Origin: Dissulfurimicrobium hydrothermale
GTDB lineage: Bacteria; Desulfobacterota; Dissulfuribacteria; Dissulfuribacterales; Sh68
Length of the DNA stretch: 64,000 nucleotides
Direction: 5' to 3'
Assembly (NCBI RefSeq): GCF_022026155.1
Contig: NZ_CP085041.1
Location: forward strand, 1,892,306 to 1,956,305
Every line of letters begins with the position of its first letter. Position 1 is the stretch's first letter. The translations under genes and the position numbers were made by a program. Shown one piece after another: positions 53,869 to 61,510 of this stretch. Below the pieces are notes generated by a model. That model searched no databases. It saw nothing but the letters and a program-made list of their open reading frames with translations, and was not told where the DNA came from.

Positions 53869-54414
53869 ATGGAAATCAAGATAGGCGAAAGGCTCAAGCG
53901 CCTGCGGCTCGCCAGTAATCTGACTCAAGAAGAGCTTGCGAACCGGACGGATCTTACAAAAGGCTATATAAGTCAGCTCGAGCGCGACAACACCTCCCCG
54001 TCGCTTGCAACCCTTGGCGACATCCTTGAGGTGCTGGGGATAAATCTTGCTGATTTCTTTAAAGAGAGCCCGCAGGAACAAACGGTCTTTAAACGCTCGA
54101 ATCGGAAGTTATTGGCTGATTCCACCGAGGAGGCAAGGGTTGAACTCTTGATACATGCCTCTCAAAGGCAGGAGATGGAGCCAGTACTTGTAACCTTGGC
54201 GCCTGGTGCAAAGACAAGGGAGGACAGGCAACACCAGGGTGAAGAGTTCGGCTTTATCCTTTCGGGCAAGGTAATGCTGCGTCTAGGCAGACAGAGCCAT
54301 GAGCTTGAAGAAGGGGATTGTTTCTATTTTTCAGCTGACAGAAGACATTTCGTGCAAAACACCGGTCAGGCTGAGGCCAGGATATTGTGGGTGGTTACGC
54401 CACCAACTTTTTAA
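53869..54414 (+). CDS. XRE-family regulator with C-terminal cupin domain (PuuR-like)
   Basis: The 181-aa protein has an HTH_3 domain at residues 1-60 (LKRLRLASNLTQEELANRTDLTKGYISQLERD, given in parts) and a cupin_2 domain at 105-180 (APGAKTREDRQHQGEEFGFILSGKV; LEEGDCFYFSADRRHFVQNTG) with candidate metal ligands. Such regulators often control polyamine genes, and speD and speB follow directly, so regulation of this operon by a polyamine or related ligand is likely. The promoter upstream carries an inverted repeat. Confidence 0.88.
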   Translation: MEIKIGERLKRLRLASNLTQEELANRTDLTKGYISQLERDNTSPSLATLGDILEVLGINLADFFKESPQEQTVFKRSNRKLLADSTEEARVELLIHASQRQEMEPVLVTLAPGAKTREDRQHQGEEFGFILSGKVMLRLGRQSHELEEGDCFYFSADRRHFVQNTGQAEARILWVVTPPTF

Positions 54415-54431
54415 ACAAGGAGGACAAAAAG

Positions 54432-54872
54432 ATGATGGAAGACATCGAATACGGCTTCGGGCAGCACCTGATGATGGATGGTTACGGATGTGACCAGGAA
54501 AAACTAAAAGATCTAGACGGGATCTATGACTTTTTGAGCCGTTATCCCGAAGAGATAAACATGACCAAGATCATGCCGCCCTATGTATTCAAATATTCAG
54601 GTCTAATCCCTGAAGACTGGGGCATATCAGGTTTTGTGCTCATAGCCGAAAGTCATATAAGCATCCATACCTTTCCAGAAAAGTTATACCTGAGTCTGGA
54701 CATCTTTTCCTGCAAGGCCTTTGACACTCAAGGGGCCATAAAATATATTACAAATCTCTTTGACATCAAAAAGGTTGAGATCAAGCTACTCGACCGCGGG
54801 CTTGAATTTCCAAAGGTTATCCGTAAGGTACACGACTTTGTGCGCGCCGAAAGGACAGGCATGACAATTTAA
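54432..54872 (+). CDS. speD: S-adenosylmethionine decarboxylase proenzyme
   Basis: SpeD (146 aa) makes decarboxylated SAM, the aminopropyl donor for spermidine. The self-cleavage site is in ESHISIHTFPE, with cleavage between Glu73 and Ser74, whose Ser becomes the pyruvoyl cofactor. The start is the ATG at 54432 after AAGGAGG; an ATG at 54387 lies inside the regulator gene in another frame. FDIKKVEIKLLDRG is the usual C-terminal part. It sits between the cupin regulator and agmatinase. Confidence 0.93.
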   Translation: MMEDIEYGFGQHLMMDGYGCDQEKLKDLDGIYDFLSRYPEEINMTKIMPPYVFKYSGLIPEDWGISGFVLIAESHISIHTFPEKLYLSLDIFSCKAFDTQGAIKYITNLFDIKKVEIKLLDRGLEFPKVIRKVHDFVRAERTGMTI

Positions 54873-54873
54873 C

Positions 54874-55770
54874 GTGGATCAATTCCTCGGACTCTCATCA
54901 TCTTGCCCGAACAGGGACCAGGCAAAAGCGATCCTGGTCCCTGTTCCTTTTGATCTCACCACATGCTACAAGGCAGGTGCCAGAGATGGACCGGCACGCA
55001 TCATCGAGGCATCTCCACACATGGAGTTCTATGATGAAGAGACGGATTCAGAGGCCTTCAGAAAAGGTATCTTCACGGCTACGCCGATTGAGCCTGAACT
55101 GCCGCCTGAAAATATGGTCCGAAAGGTCAGGGAGGCTGTAATCCCGATTGTACGTTCAGGCCAGATACCATGTGTAATCGGTGGTGACCACTCTGTAAGC
55201 ATCGGTGCCATAGAGGCAATATACAGCGAGCTGGGACGGCTCAATCTAGTCCACTTCGATGCACATACTGACTTGAGGGATTCCTATCTCGGAAGCCGAT
55301 ACAGCCATGCCTGCGTTATGAGGCGTGTTTGGGGACTCGGCGATATAATACAAATAGGTGTGCGTGCCGTCTCCAGGGAGGAAATGGAATTTCTAAAGGG
55401 GCAGAGACACTGGCCGACCTGCCGACCTATCTGGGCCAACATGGTCATCGAAGACAGGGAGGCCTCAATAGCCGAGACGATCTCAAGGCTCAAGCAACAG
55501 CCGACATATGTCACTATAGACCTCGACTGTCTAGATCCATCGATTATGCCGGCAGTCGGTACGCCAGAGCCAGGTGGACTTTCCTGGAGCGATATCACAA
55601 AATTTTTAAAGGCCATCGCAGCGTCGACTATGGTCGTCGGATTCGATGTCGTGGAGCTTGCGCCGATCCCTGGTTATCATGCAGCCGATTTCTTAGCTGC
55701 AAGGCTGATATACAAATTCCTAAGCTATATCTTCAATATCAAAAACTTGATCCCTGTGGATCAGGATTAA
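54874..55770 (+). CDS. speB: Agmatinase
   Basis: This 298-aa ureohydrolase converts agmatine to putrescine and urea. The binuclear manganese site is complete: GGDHSVS, HFDAHTDLRDSY, SRYSHA and the TIDLDCLDPSIMPAVGTPEPGG signature (in parts). The start is a GTG one base after the speD stop, so both are co-translated. With speD it covers part of the route from agmatine to spermidine; speA and speE are not in the window. Confidence 0.94.
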   Translation: MDQFLGLSSSCPNRDQAKAILVPVPFDLTTCYKAGARDGPARIIEASPHMEFYDEETDSEAFRKGIFTATPIEPELPPENMVRKVREAVIPIVRSGQIPCVIGGDHSVSIGAIEAIYSELGRLNLVHFDAHTDLRDSYLGSRYSHACVMRRVWGLGDIIQIGVRAVSREEMEFLKGQRHWPTCRPIWANMVIEDREASIAETISRLKQQPTYVTIDLDCLDPSIMPAVGTPEPGGLSWSDITKFLKAIAASTMVVGFDVVELAPIPGYHAADFLAARLIYKFLSYIFNIKNLIPVDQD

Positions 55771-55793
55771 ATCAGTCGTAAAAATAATAAAAT

Positions 55794-56567
55794 ATGGATA
55801 CAACAACCAACACTACTAAAAAGGGAGGCGTCCTTGTCCGGATCGAACACGTCGACTTTTCATATAGGGAACAACAGGTTTTAAAAGACATAACATTTGA
55901 TATCGCTCGTGGGGACTTCCTGGCCATCATAGGCCCTAACGGGTCAGGCAAATCAACCCTCATAAGGCTTATTTTAAGGCTTCTCTCACCTGACAGTGGC
56001 GAGATCTACATCCTCGGCAGGCCTGTCAGGACCTTTTTCAATTGGGACATGATCGGTTATGTCCCACAAAAGGCCACCCACATAGACCCGATCTTCCCTA
56101 TAACAGTCGAAGAAGTGATAGCCCTTGGCAGACTTTCAGGCAAGAAATTCCCTCGATGGCTGGACAAAAAAGACAGGGATGCGGCAAGACAGGCGGCCAA
56201 TCTTGTAGGGATCGGTGAATACGTTGACTGCCGCATAGGTGCGCTTTCCGGGGGTCAGCAGCAGCGCGTATTCATAGCCAGGGCCATAGTCAACAGTCCC
56301 GAAATACTCTTTCTTGATGAACCGACCACTGGCGTCGATGTAAAGGCACAGGATGACTTCTATGAAATGCTTGACAACCTCAACCGCAGCGGGGTTACAA
56401 TAGTCCTTGTTACACACGACATAGGTATAGTAAATAAACATGTCAATAAGGTGGCATGCCTCAACCAGACCCTTGTCTTTCACGGGACACATGATGAATT
56501 CTGCTCATCGGCAAGGGTAAGGGAGCTGATCCCTGGAGACCACCACCTAATACTCCACAGACACTGA
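55794..56567 (+). CDS. Metal ABC transporter ATP-binding protein (ZnuC/MntB-type)
   Basis: The 257-aa ATPase has Walker A GPNGSGKSTL near residue 45, the Q-loop YVPQKA, signature LSGGQQQRV near 146, Walker B ILFLDEPTTGVD and the H-loop VTHD. The wording (FAWDMIGYVPQK-like NWDMIGYVPQKATH, TVEEVIALGR) fits the zinc/manganese family. No permease gene follows: the next gene is the selenoprotein. The only matching substrate-binding protein in the window is at 16078, so the transporter may be split across the chromosome or incomplete. Confidence 0.9.
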   Translation: MDTTTNTTKKGGVLVRIEHVDFSYREQQVLKDITFDIARGDFLAIIGPNGSGKSTLIRLILRLLSPDSGEIYILGRPVRTFFNWDMIGYVPQKATHIDPIFPITVEEVIALGRLSGKKFPRWLDKKDRDAARQAANLVGIGEYVDCRIGALSGGQQQRVFIARAIVNSPEILFLDEPTTGVDVKAQDDFYEMLDNLNRSGVTIVLVTHDIGIVNKHVNKVACLNQTLVFHGTHDEFCSSARVRELIPGDHHLILHRH

Positions 56568-56758
56568 CTCAAAGACTCAAAAGTCCTGTGCGATATGTCC
56601 TTAATATGTCATTGAAGATGCTGCCTATAGCAAAAAAATCTATGCCATACGGCCTTGCATTGACGATGGCGACCTACGCCGCAGCGTCACCAGTTCTATC
56701 ATTGCCCCTTGCACATGTCGATACAGATAAGGTGGAAAAAGAAAGGAGATATAGACAG

Positions 56759-57010
56759 ATGGAAATGAATACCTCAAACCCAACGAGGATCGATGAGGTC
56801 ATAGACAGCAAAGATGACTGCTGAAAGGGACTTGTGGGCGTAGGTCTGCGCCTCAGATCCCCTAATACGCCCAGAGAATACAGGATCAAGGTATTGATAA
56901 TGCCCGATGTCATGCCGAAGATGATCCGTCTGCTGAATATTGTCGGTGGAAAGGTCATAAAGGAACACCACGGCCATGGCTTTATCGAGCTCATAATCGA
57001 GAAGAGATGA
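56759..57010 (+). CDS. Predicted small selenoprotein with in-frame UGA (Cys21-Sec22)
   Basis: The frame starts at ATG 56759 (10 bases after AAAGGAG), runs 21 codons to KDDC, meets TGA at 56822-56824, then stays open another 61 codons to TGA 57010. The final stop overlaps the dus start (ATGA), as expected for a real gene. With Sec inserted the protein has 83 residues: a Cys-Sec pair, then GLVGVGLRLRSP, a strand (EYRIKVLIM), a helix (PKMIRLLNIVGG) and a His-rich end (KEHHGHGFIELII). The SECIS hairpin described below supports Sec insertion. I do not recognise the family; a redox or metal/chalcogen role is inferred from Cys-Sec. Confidence 0.75.
56822..56861 (+). promoter_or_regulatory. Bacterial SECIS hairpin downstream of the in-frame UGA
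   Basis: The hairpin has a lower stem GGGA (56827-56830) with TCCC (56858-56861), a bulged middle, and an upper stem GGCGT (56837-56841) with GCGCC (56848-56852) closing the loop AGGTCT (56842-56847). The E. coli fdhF element, recalled as GGUUGCAGGUCUGCACC, has the same AGGUCU loop. In both, 17 bases separate the UGA from the loop. Confidence 0.75.
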
Positions 57011-58152
57011 GCGGCGCCAAATCAATAAAACTCGGAACCCTTGAATTCACCCCTATAATACTTGCGCCAATGGCCGGTATAACAGACTATCCGTTCAGGC
57101 GTTTGGCACGCAGATTCGGCGCCGGGCTTGCCGTAAGCGAGATGATATCATCCGAGGCGATGACCAAAAGGGTCGAACGATCACTTAGACTTTCGGCCAC
57201 CGCCTCAAAAGAATACCCGCTCTCGGCACAGATCGTGGGCAAAGACCCGATCTCGATGGCAGAGGCTGCAAGGATGAACGAATCTATTGGCGCGGCAGCC
57301 GTCGACATAAATATGGGCTGTCCCCAGCCGAAAATAGTACGTGCAGGTGCCGGGGCCGCTCTCATGCGCGATGAAGCTGCGGCCGCAAGGTTAATGGAGG
57401 CCGTGGTAAAGGCCGTGAATATCCCGGTCACCATAAAGATCAGGCTCGGCTGGGATCGTAACCTGCAGAATGCGCGGGAGATCGCCATGATTGCCGAAAA
57501 GGTCGGGGTGTCGCTAATAACCGTACATGGACGTACCAGGAACCAATTCTTTTCAGGGCAGGCTGATTGGATCTCTATAAAAAAGGTGAAGGAGGCTGTA
57601 TCGATCCCGGTGATAGCAAACGGCGATATCCGGGATCCGACATCGACCATCAAGTGCCTCTTGGAGTCCGGGGCCGATGGGGTGATGATAGGAAGGGGTG
57701 CACTCGGAAGGCCTTGGATATTTTCGGCTATAGCCGATTGCCTGGCAAACAAAGACCGCTTCGCTCCACGAATCAAGCCGCACAGCCCTACAATTGATGA
57801 ACAGTGTGCAGTCGTCCTTGAACACCTTAAATACATCAAGGATTTTTACGGCATGCCAATAGGTCTCTGGATGGCAAAAAAACACCTTGCATGGTATTCA
57901 AAGGGGTTGCCGCACGGCTCAACCTTTAGAGGCCTGGTCAACAAGGCGCGATCACTCGATGAGCTGACCGCACTTACATATGCCTTCTACGAGAAGATCT
58001 TTGAATCCTCATCTCCAAGGATATCGCCTTCAACAAGCCTTGCCCCTGTTTCACCTTTGTCGGCAGCGGAAACCAGTTTAGCAACACCTGCGACTTTTGC
58101 GGACGAATCGGCCTCCGTAGCATCTTTTTGGTCGCCCTCCCCGTTGGATTGA
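57007..58152 (+). CDS. tRNA-dihydrouridine synthase
   Basis: This 381-aa FMN enzyme reduces uridines in tRNA. The N-terminal LAPMAGITDYPFRRLARRFG, NMGCPQPKIVRAGAGAALM (with the catalytic Cys), VTIKIRLGWD, VHGRTRNQFFSGQADW and IANGDIRDP are DusB-type. The family domain ends near YEKIFES; the last 45 residues are a Ser/Ala/Pro-rich tail lying antisense over the 3' end of the divIVA-like gene. The start overlaps the stop of the predicted selenoprotein. Confidence 0.92.
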   Translation: MSGAKSIKLGTLEFTPIILAPMAGITDYPFRRLARRFGAGLAVSEMISSEAMTKRVERSLRLSATASKEYPLSAQIVGKDPISMAEAARMNESIGAAAVDINMGCPQPKIVRAGAGAALMRDEAAAARLMEAVVKAVNIPVTIKIRLGWDRNLQNAREIAMIAEKVGVSLITVHGRTRNQFFSGQADWISIKKVKEAVSIPVIANGDIRDPTSTIKCLLESGADGVMIGRGALGRPWIFSAIADCLANKDRFAPRIKPHSPTIDEQCAVVLEHLKYIKDFYGMPIGLWMAKKHLAWYSKGLPHGSTFRGLVNKARSLDELTALTYAFYEKIFESSSPRISPSTSLAPVSPLSAAETSLATPATFADESASVASFWSPSPLD

Positions 58153-58652
58153 ACCGCACGCACCTCTGATGCGATATCTCTCAAGACCTCGTCCACCTCT
58201 TGCGGAGGCAAGGCCTCTTCGTCCAAAAACCTAAGATATCCCTCTATCGACGAGCGTATTTTGGAAACGACCTCGCGCTGCATACGTCTGAGCCTTCTTA
58301 TGCGCTCCTCCAGCTGTACGGCCTCATGGTGGGCATCCGCCACGATTCGTTCCGCATCCATCCTGGCCCTCTCCAATATGAGTCCCGCCTCCTTGGCGGC
58401 CTGGGCTTTCATGTCCTCGGCCAGCTTGTTTGCGGTAGTCAAGGCCGACATGAATTCATCTTCTTTCTTCTTAAATTCATCGAGCTTGGCCTTATAGCCT
58501 GCCACATAACCTTTTAAGGCATTTCTCTCCTTGATCACCTCAGTAAGCTCAGCCGCAACCTCTTCGAGAAAATCCTGCACCTCGGACGGGTCATAACCCC
58601 TGAAGCGCATCTTAAATTCTTTCTCGAGTATCTCGTTTGGTGTAACGCCCAT
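57987..58652 (-). CDS. DivIVA-domain protein
   Basis: The 221-aa protein starts with the DivIVA/GpsB membrane-curvature domain (TPNEILEKEFKMRFRGYDPSEVQDFLEEVA) and continues as a long coiled coil (residues 30-150). The C-terminal 60 residues are acidic and low in complexity. It probably marks poles or division sites, but targets are unknown. It ends overlapping the dus gene by 166 bases on the opposite strand, and is preceded by yggT 13 bases upstream. Confidence 0.88.
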   Translation of the reverse strand: MGVTPNEILEKEFKMRFRGYDPSEVQDFLEEVAAELTEVIKERNALKGYVAGYKAKLDEFKKKEDEFMSALTTANKLAEDMKAQAAKEAGLILERARMDAERIVADAHHEAVQLEERIRRLRRMQREVVSKIRSSIEGYLRFLDEEALPPQEVDEVLRDIASEVRAVQSNGEGDQKDATEADSSAKVAGVAKLVSAADKGETGARLVEGDILGDEDSKIFS

Positions 58653-58665
58653 TTCAAACCCCTTT

Positions 58666-58965
58666 TCAGTAAAGATGTATTGCGAGATCGTAAAGCGTAG
58701 GTACGAGGAAACCCCGAAGAAACACTATTACAATGATAAGCACCATAGGAGTCAGGTCTATGCTGCCGAATACAAGGGGCAAAAACCGCCTCACGCGGTA
58801 CATCAAAGGGTCTGTAATGCCATAAAGGATACGCACCAAAGGGTTGTACGGGTCAGGATTCACCCAAGACACAACAGCCCGGACAATAAGCACCCACATA
58901 TAAAAACCAAGTACAAGATCTATAACCGACGCAACAGCCTCTATGAAATGCCTCAGGACGAACAT
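58666..58965 (-). CDS. YggT family membrane protein
   Basis: The 99-aa protein has two YggT-type membrane segments, about residues 13-33 (ASVIDLVLGFYMWVLIVRAVV) and 68-90 (IDLTPMVLIIVIVFLRGF). The linking motif SWVNPDPYNPLVRILYGITDP is the family signature. Together with DivIVA downstream it forms the widespread yggT-divIVA arrangement near cell-division genes. GAGGAG precedes the ATG. Confidence 0.92.
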   Translation of the reverse strand: MFVLRHFIEAVASVIDLVLGFYMWVLIVRAVVSWVNPDPYNPLVRILYGITDPLMYRVRRFLPLVFGSIDLTPMVLIIVIVFLRGFLVPTLYDLAIHLY

Positions 58966-58987
58966 GACAACTCCTCAAACAAGCTTA

Positions 58988-60019
58988 TTATCCCTTGCCG
59001 AAAGGGCAGACCGGATATCTGCACCTCTTGCAGTTCAGACACAGCCCCCCGTGGCCTAGGGCCGCCATCGCGGTCCTATCGATCCTTTCTCCGGCCATGA
59101 CCCTCGGAAGCACGAGATCAAGCACGGTCGCCTTGAAATACATGCCGCATGCAGGGACCCCGAGGACCGGCATATCGCCGATATATGCCACAAGAAACAT
59201 AGCGCCCGGCAAGACAGGGGACCCATACACCACATCCTTGCCCCCGGCCTTTGCAATAGCAAGACGTGTTACGTCATCCGGATCGACGGACATGCCGCCA
59301 GTGCACAGTATCAGCTCTACACCGGCATCCATGGCCTTTTTTATCTCGCCTGAAATGAGGTCTACATCATCAGGTGCCATGGCCGAATATGCTACTTCAA
59401 GGCCCATGCCGACCAACTTTTCCCTCATCACCGGACCAAACGCATCTTTTATCCTGCCTTCATAGACCTCACGCCCCGTGACAACGATACCGGCCTTTTT
59501 TATCTTGAATGGTGCTACTGACACAATGCCGCCTGCATCCCTGGCTATTGAAGCCGCTCGCTCCACTACGGAACGCCGGATCACAAGTGGAATAGCGCGA
59601 CCCGCGGCGACCGCCATGCCCTCACTTACAACGGTATCTTCATGGAGCGTTGCGATCATCACCTCACCAAGCATGTTGAATTCAAAAAGGGCCTGACGAT
59701 CGACCTTCAACACCCCTCGGGTGGCGGCCCTGAAACCGACCTTACCCTCGGATGGTTTTTCATCATAACTTATGAACGGGCCGCTTATGGCCCTTGCCAT
59801 AAAAAGCGCCGCCTCATCCTCATGCATTTCATCTTCGGAGAGCTCAATGACATAGATATGATTTTTGCCAATCCGCTTCAGATGCGGTATATCGGCCTCT
59901 GTAATCACATGCCCCTTTCGAAAGGCCGGACCCTTTTTTTCTCCGCGGACTATCTCGGTCAAATCATGGGGGATCACCATCCCGACCGCATCGTCGACAG
60001 GGACCTTCTTAATCGCCAT
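58988..60019 (-). CDS. Molybdopterin-binding protein with C-terminal cysteine cluster
   Basis: The 343-aa protein has the MoaB/Mog/MoeA molybdopterin-binding fold in its second half (residues 175-315; VVTGREVYEGRIKD, LILCTGGMSVDPDDVT, PVLPGAMFLVAY, GVPACGMYF). Its N-terminus is a MoeA-like first domain (VDDAVGMVIPHDLTEI, FRKGHVITEADI). The last 20 residues hold CLNCKRCRYPVCPFGKG, likely to bind metal or an iron-sulfur cluster. It is preceded by a structured leader and a promoter. A role in molybdenum or tungsten cofactor handling is likely, fitting FmdE beside it. Confidence 0.85.
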   Translation of the reverse strand: MAIKKVPVDDAVGMVIPHDLTEIVRGEKKGPAFRKGHVITEADIPHLKRIGKNHIYVIELSEDEMHEDEAALFMARAISGPFISYDEKPSEGKVGFRAATRGVLKVDRQALFEFNMLGEVMIATLHEDTVVSEGMAVAAGRAIPLVIRRSVVERAASIARDAGGIVSVAPFKIKKAGIVVTGREVYEGRIKDAFGPVMREKLVGMGLEVAYSAMAPDDVDLISGEIKKAMDAGVELILCTGGMSVDPDDVTRLAIAKAGGKDVVYGSPVLPGAMFLVAYIGDMPVLGVPACGMYFKATVLDLVLPRVMAGERIDRTAMAALGHGGLCLNCKRCRYPVCPFGKG

Positions 60020-60058
60020 TCAAGACCTCCAGCTTTTTGTTTTGACAACTCTGCAAAA

Positions 60059-60101
60059 GTCCGTCGCGGCACCGACCGCTGCATCCGGGGCATGGGCGGA
60101 C
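60059..60101 (-). promoter_or_regulatory. Possible structured 5' leader before the molybdopterin-binding gene
   Basis: On the minus strand the leader contains GTCCG...CGGAC as an outer stem enclosing CAT-GCCCCGG-ATG and GCGG...CCGC, a three-way-junction-like fold about 40 bases before the ATG. I could not match it to a named riboswitch such as Moco. Confidence 0.35.
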
Positions 60102-60123
60102 ACAATACCAGCTTTACTTGCCC

Positions 60124-60156
60124 ATTATATTTTAAACTTTATAATGAAAACGTCAA
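60124..60156 (-). promoter_or_regulatory. Promoter of the molybdopterin-binding gene
   Basis: On the minus strand TTGACG (60151-60156) lies upstream of TAAAAT (60129-60134, 16-base spacing). A TATAAT (60124-60129) further downstream is a second possible -10, but its spacing from TTGACG is 21 bases. The transcript would carry a leader of roughly 100 bases. Confidence 0.5.
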
Positions 60157-60194
60157 TTTTTCGTTTGTAAAGCAAAAAAACGCCATCGACGACC

Positions 60195-60827
60195 TCAGAT
60201 GGACATCTTTGATGCGGCCTCATAATAACGGCTGCCGGCACAGGCACGACACAATACCTCACCATCTCTTTCCACATCTCGACAGTCCTGAACATATTCC
60301 CCGCAACGGCTGCACCTTACGCGCCTCAAGGGTCTACCAGGGAGGTCACATTCCGGGATATCAACCTTCACCTCCTGGACATCAAAAAGCTCATCGTCGC
60401 GCATACGTTTATATGCCTCAAGCTGCTGACGGTATCTGTCTTCTATCTCAGGACAGTAGTTTTTGGCAATCTCACGGGCCTCTTCCCTTGCCAGGATCCT
60501 GAATGCCCTTTTTGTCGGCAGATGAACAAATGTAGCGGCCATTATGCCAAAATCCATCCACTTAAGCGACCTCTTCCCAAGGGAACAGCCGGTTACAGAC
60601 TGGATCGCATCTGTAGCGCACCGGTCTATCTCCACATAGACAACCAGATTCTTCCTGTCCCTGCCCTTCGGGTCGGTGATACCAAGCAGCCTGAGCCCCA
60701 GCATAGCTAGCCTGACCCCTATCACTTGCCCTGCGCACAGATGCCCGTGGAGCCTTACCGATTCGGTAAGTAGCTCTTCAAAAGAGCCGACAGCACCCTG
60801 GATCTCATTTAGAGTCTCTACCGACAT
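60195..60827 (-). CDS. FmdE family protein with C-terminal zinc finger
   Basis: The 210-aa protein has the FmdE domain (residues 15-150; LHGHLCAGQVIGVRLAMLGL with the conserved His-x-His-x-Cys, IDRCATDAIQSVTGCSLGKRSLK) and a C-terminal zinc ribbon (CSRCGEYVQDCRD...CRACAG). FmdE copurifies with tungsten formylmethanofuran dehydrogenase and is common near molybdenum genes, though its role is unproven. The start is the ATG at 60827, nine bases after AAGGAGG. The molybdopterin-binding gene lies downstream on the same strand. Confidence 0.88.
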   Translation of the reverse strand: MSVETLNEIQGAVGSFEELLTESVRLHGHLCAGQVIGVRLAMLGLRLLGITDPKGRDRKNLVVYVEIDRCATDAIQSVTGCSLGKRSLKWMDFGIMAATFVHLPTKRAFRILAREEAREIAKNYCPEIEDRYRQQLEAYKRMRDDELFDVQEVKVDIPECDLPGRPLRRVRCSRCGEYVQDCRDVERDGEVLCRACAGSRYYEAASKMSI

Positions 60828-60911
60828 CGCCGTCAACCTCCTTTATATTTATAGGTTATAGATCATAATAACAGACTGCCATTGTAAACTGAATAGACTA
60901 TGAGCGATTAG

Positions 60912-61485
60912 CCATACCTTAAAATCCTGATAGATGCCCTCCTGCTCCTGTCTACCCTTACCGGGATCGGACTTTACACATATGAGATCGCAAGGGAGCT
61001 TGCAAGATCGGATGATACACATGAATATCTCTAATTATTACGGCTATATCAACCGCTATTTGATCCATCCAGATGAAGATGAAGCTGCTTCAAAAAAGAT
61101 CAAAGACATCATCGTCAAAAATCAATTTATAAAAAAGATCGTGCGCAAGGCCATTGCTGTATCACAAGGATCATTGCCCCACAGGTCAATATATCTATTG
61201 GCAGCCCAATTTTATCTCTGAACCAGGTATTTGTGCAAGGAAGATGATCATATCCGTACCGGAGGTATGCAGAGCTGAGGCCTTGTATATAGATCCCAGC
61301 GACAACGAGGATCTGGCGGACAAGATCGAGTTGCCCCTGAATGACGGCAAGTTGCAACAGATACTGCGGTCAAAGGGATTTGGAAGGGCCAGGGCCTTCA
61401 GCTGGCCAAGATCGGCACGCAGTACCTGGCGGTCTTTAACGAGGTGGTAAAGATTTATAAAAGACAGGCCGAAAAGATGATAAGG
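60912..61485 (+). pseudogene. Decayed glycosyltransferase (GT4-type) with internal deletion
   Basis: Fragments of a group 1 glycosyltransferase appear in different frames. The first is KILIDALLLLSTLTGIGLYTYEIAREL (in parts), ending at a TAA near 61033. Next, in another frame, comes YYGYINRYLIHPDEDEA. The last is EALYIDPSDNEDLADKIELPL followed by KGFGRARAFSW and, after a further shift, AKIGTQYLAVFNEVV. The central catalytic part is missing, so this is a pseudogene. No intact copy lies in the window. Confidence 0.75.
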
Positions 61486-61510
61486 TTAGGAAGGAATAAA
61501 AAAAGACGTT

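Noticed and set aside
56588-56758. N-terminal extension of the selenoprotein gene to an ATG at 56588
   Set aside because: The extension has no ribosome site, while ATG 56759 follows AAAGGAG at good spacing; the upstream stretch may be a scar of a lost permease gene.
60912-61050. A second selenoprotein in the broken glycosyltransferase
   Set aside because: The interrupting stop is TAA, and frames shift several times, so it is a decayed gene.
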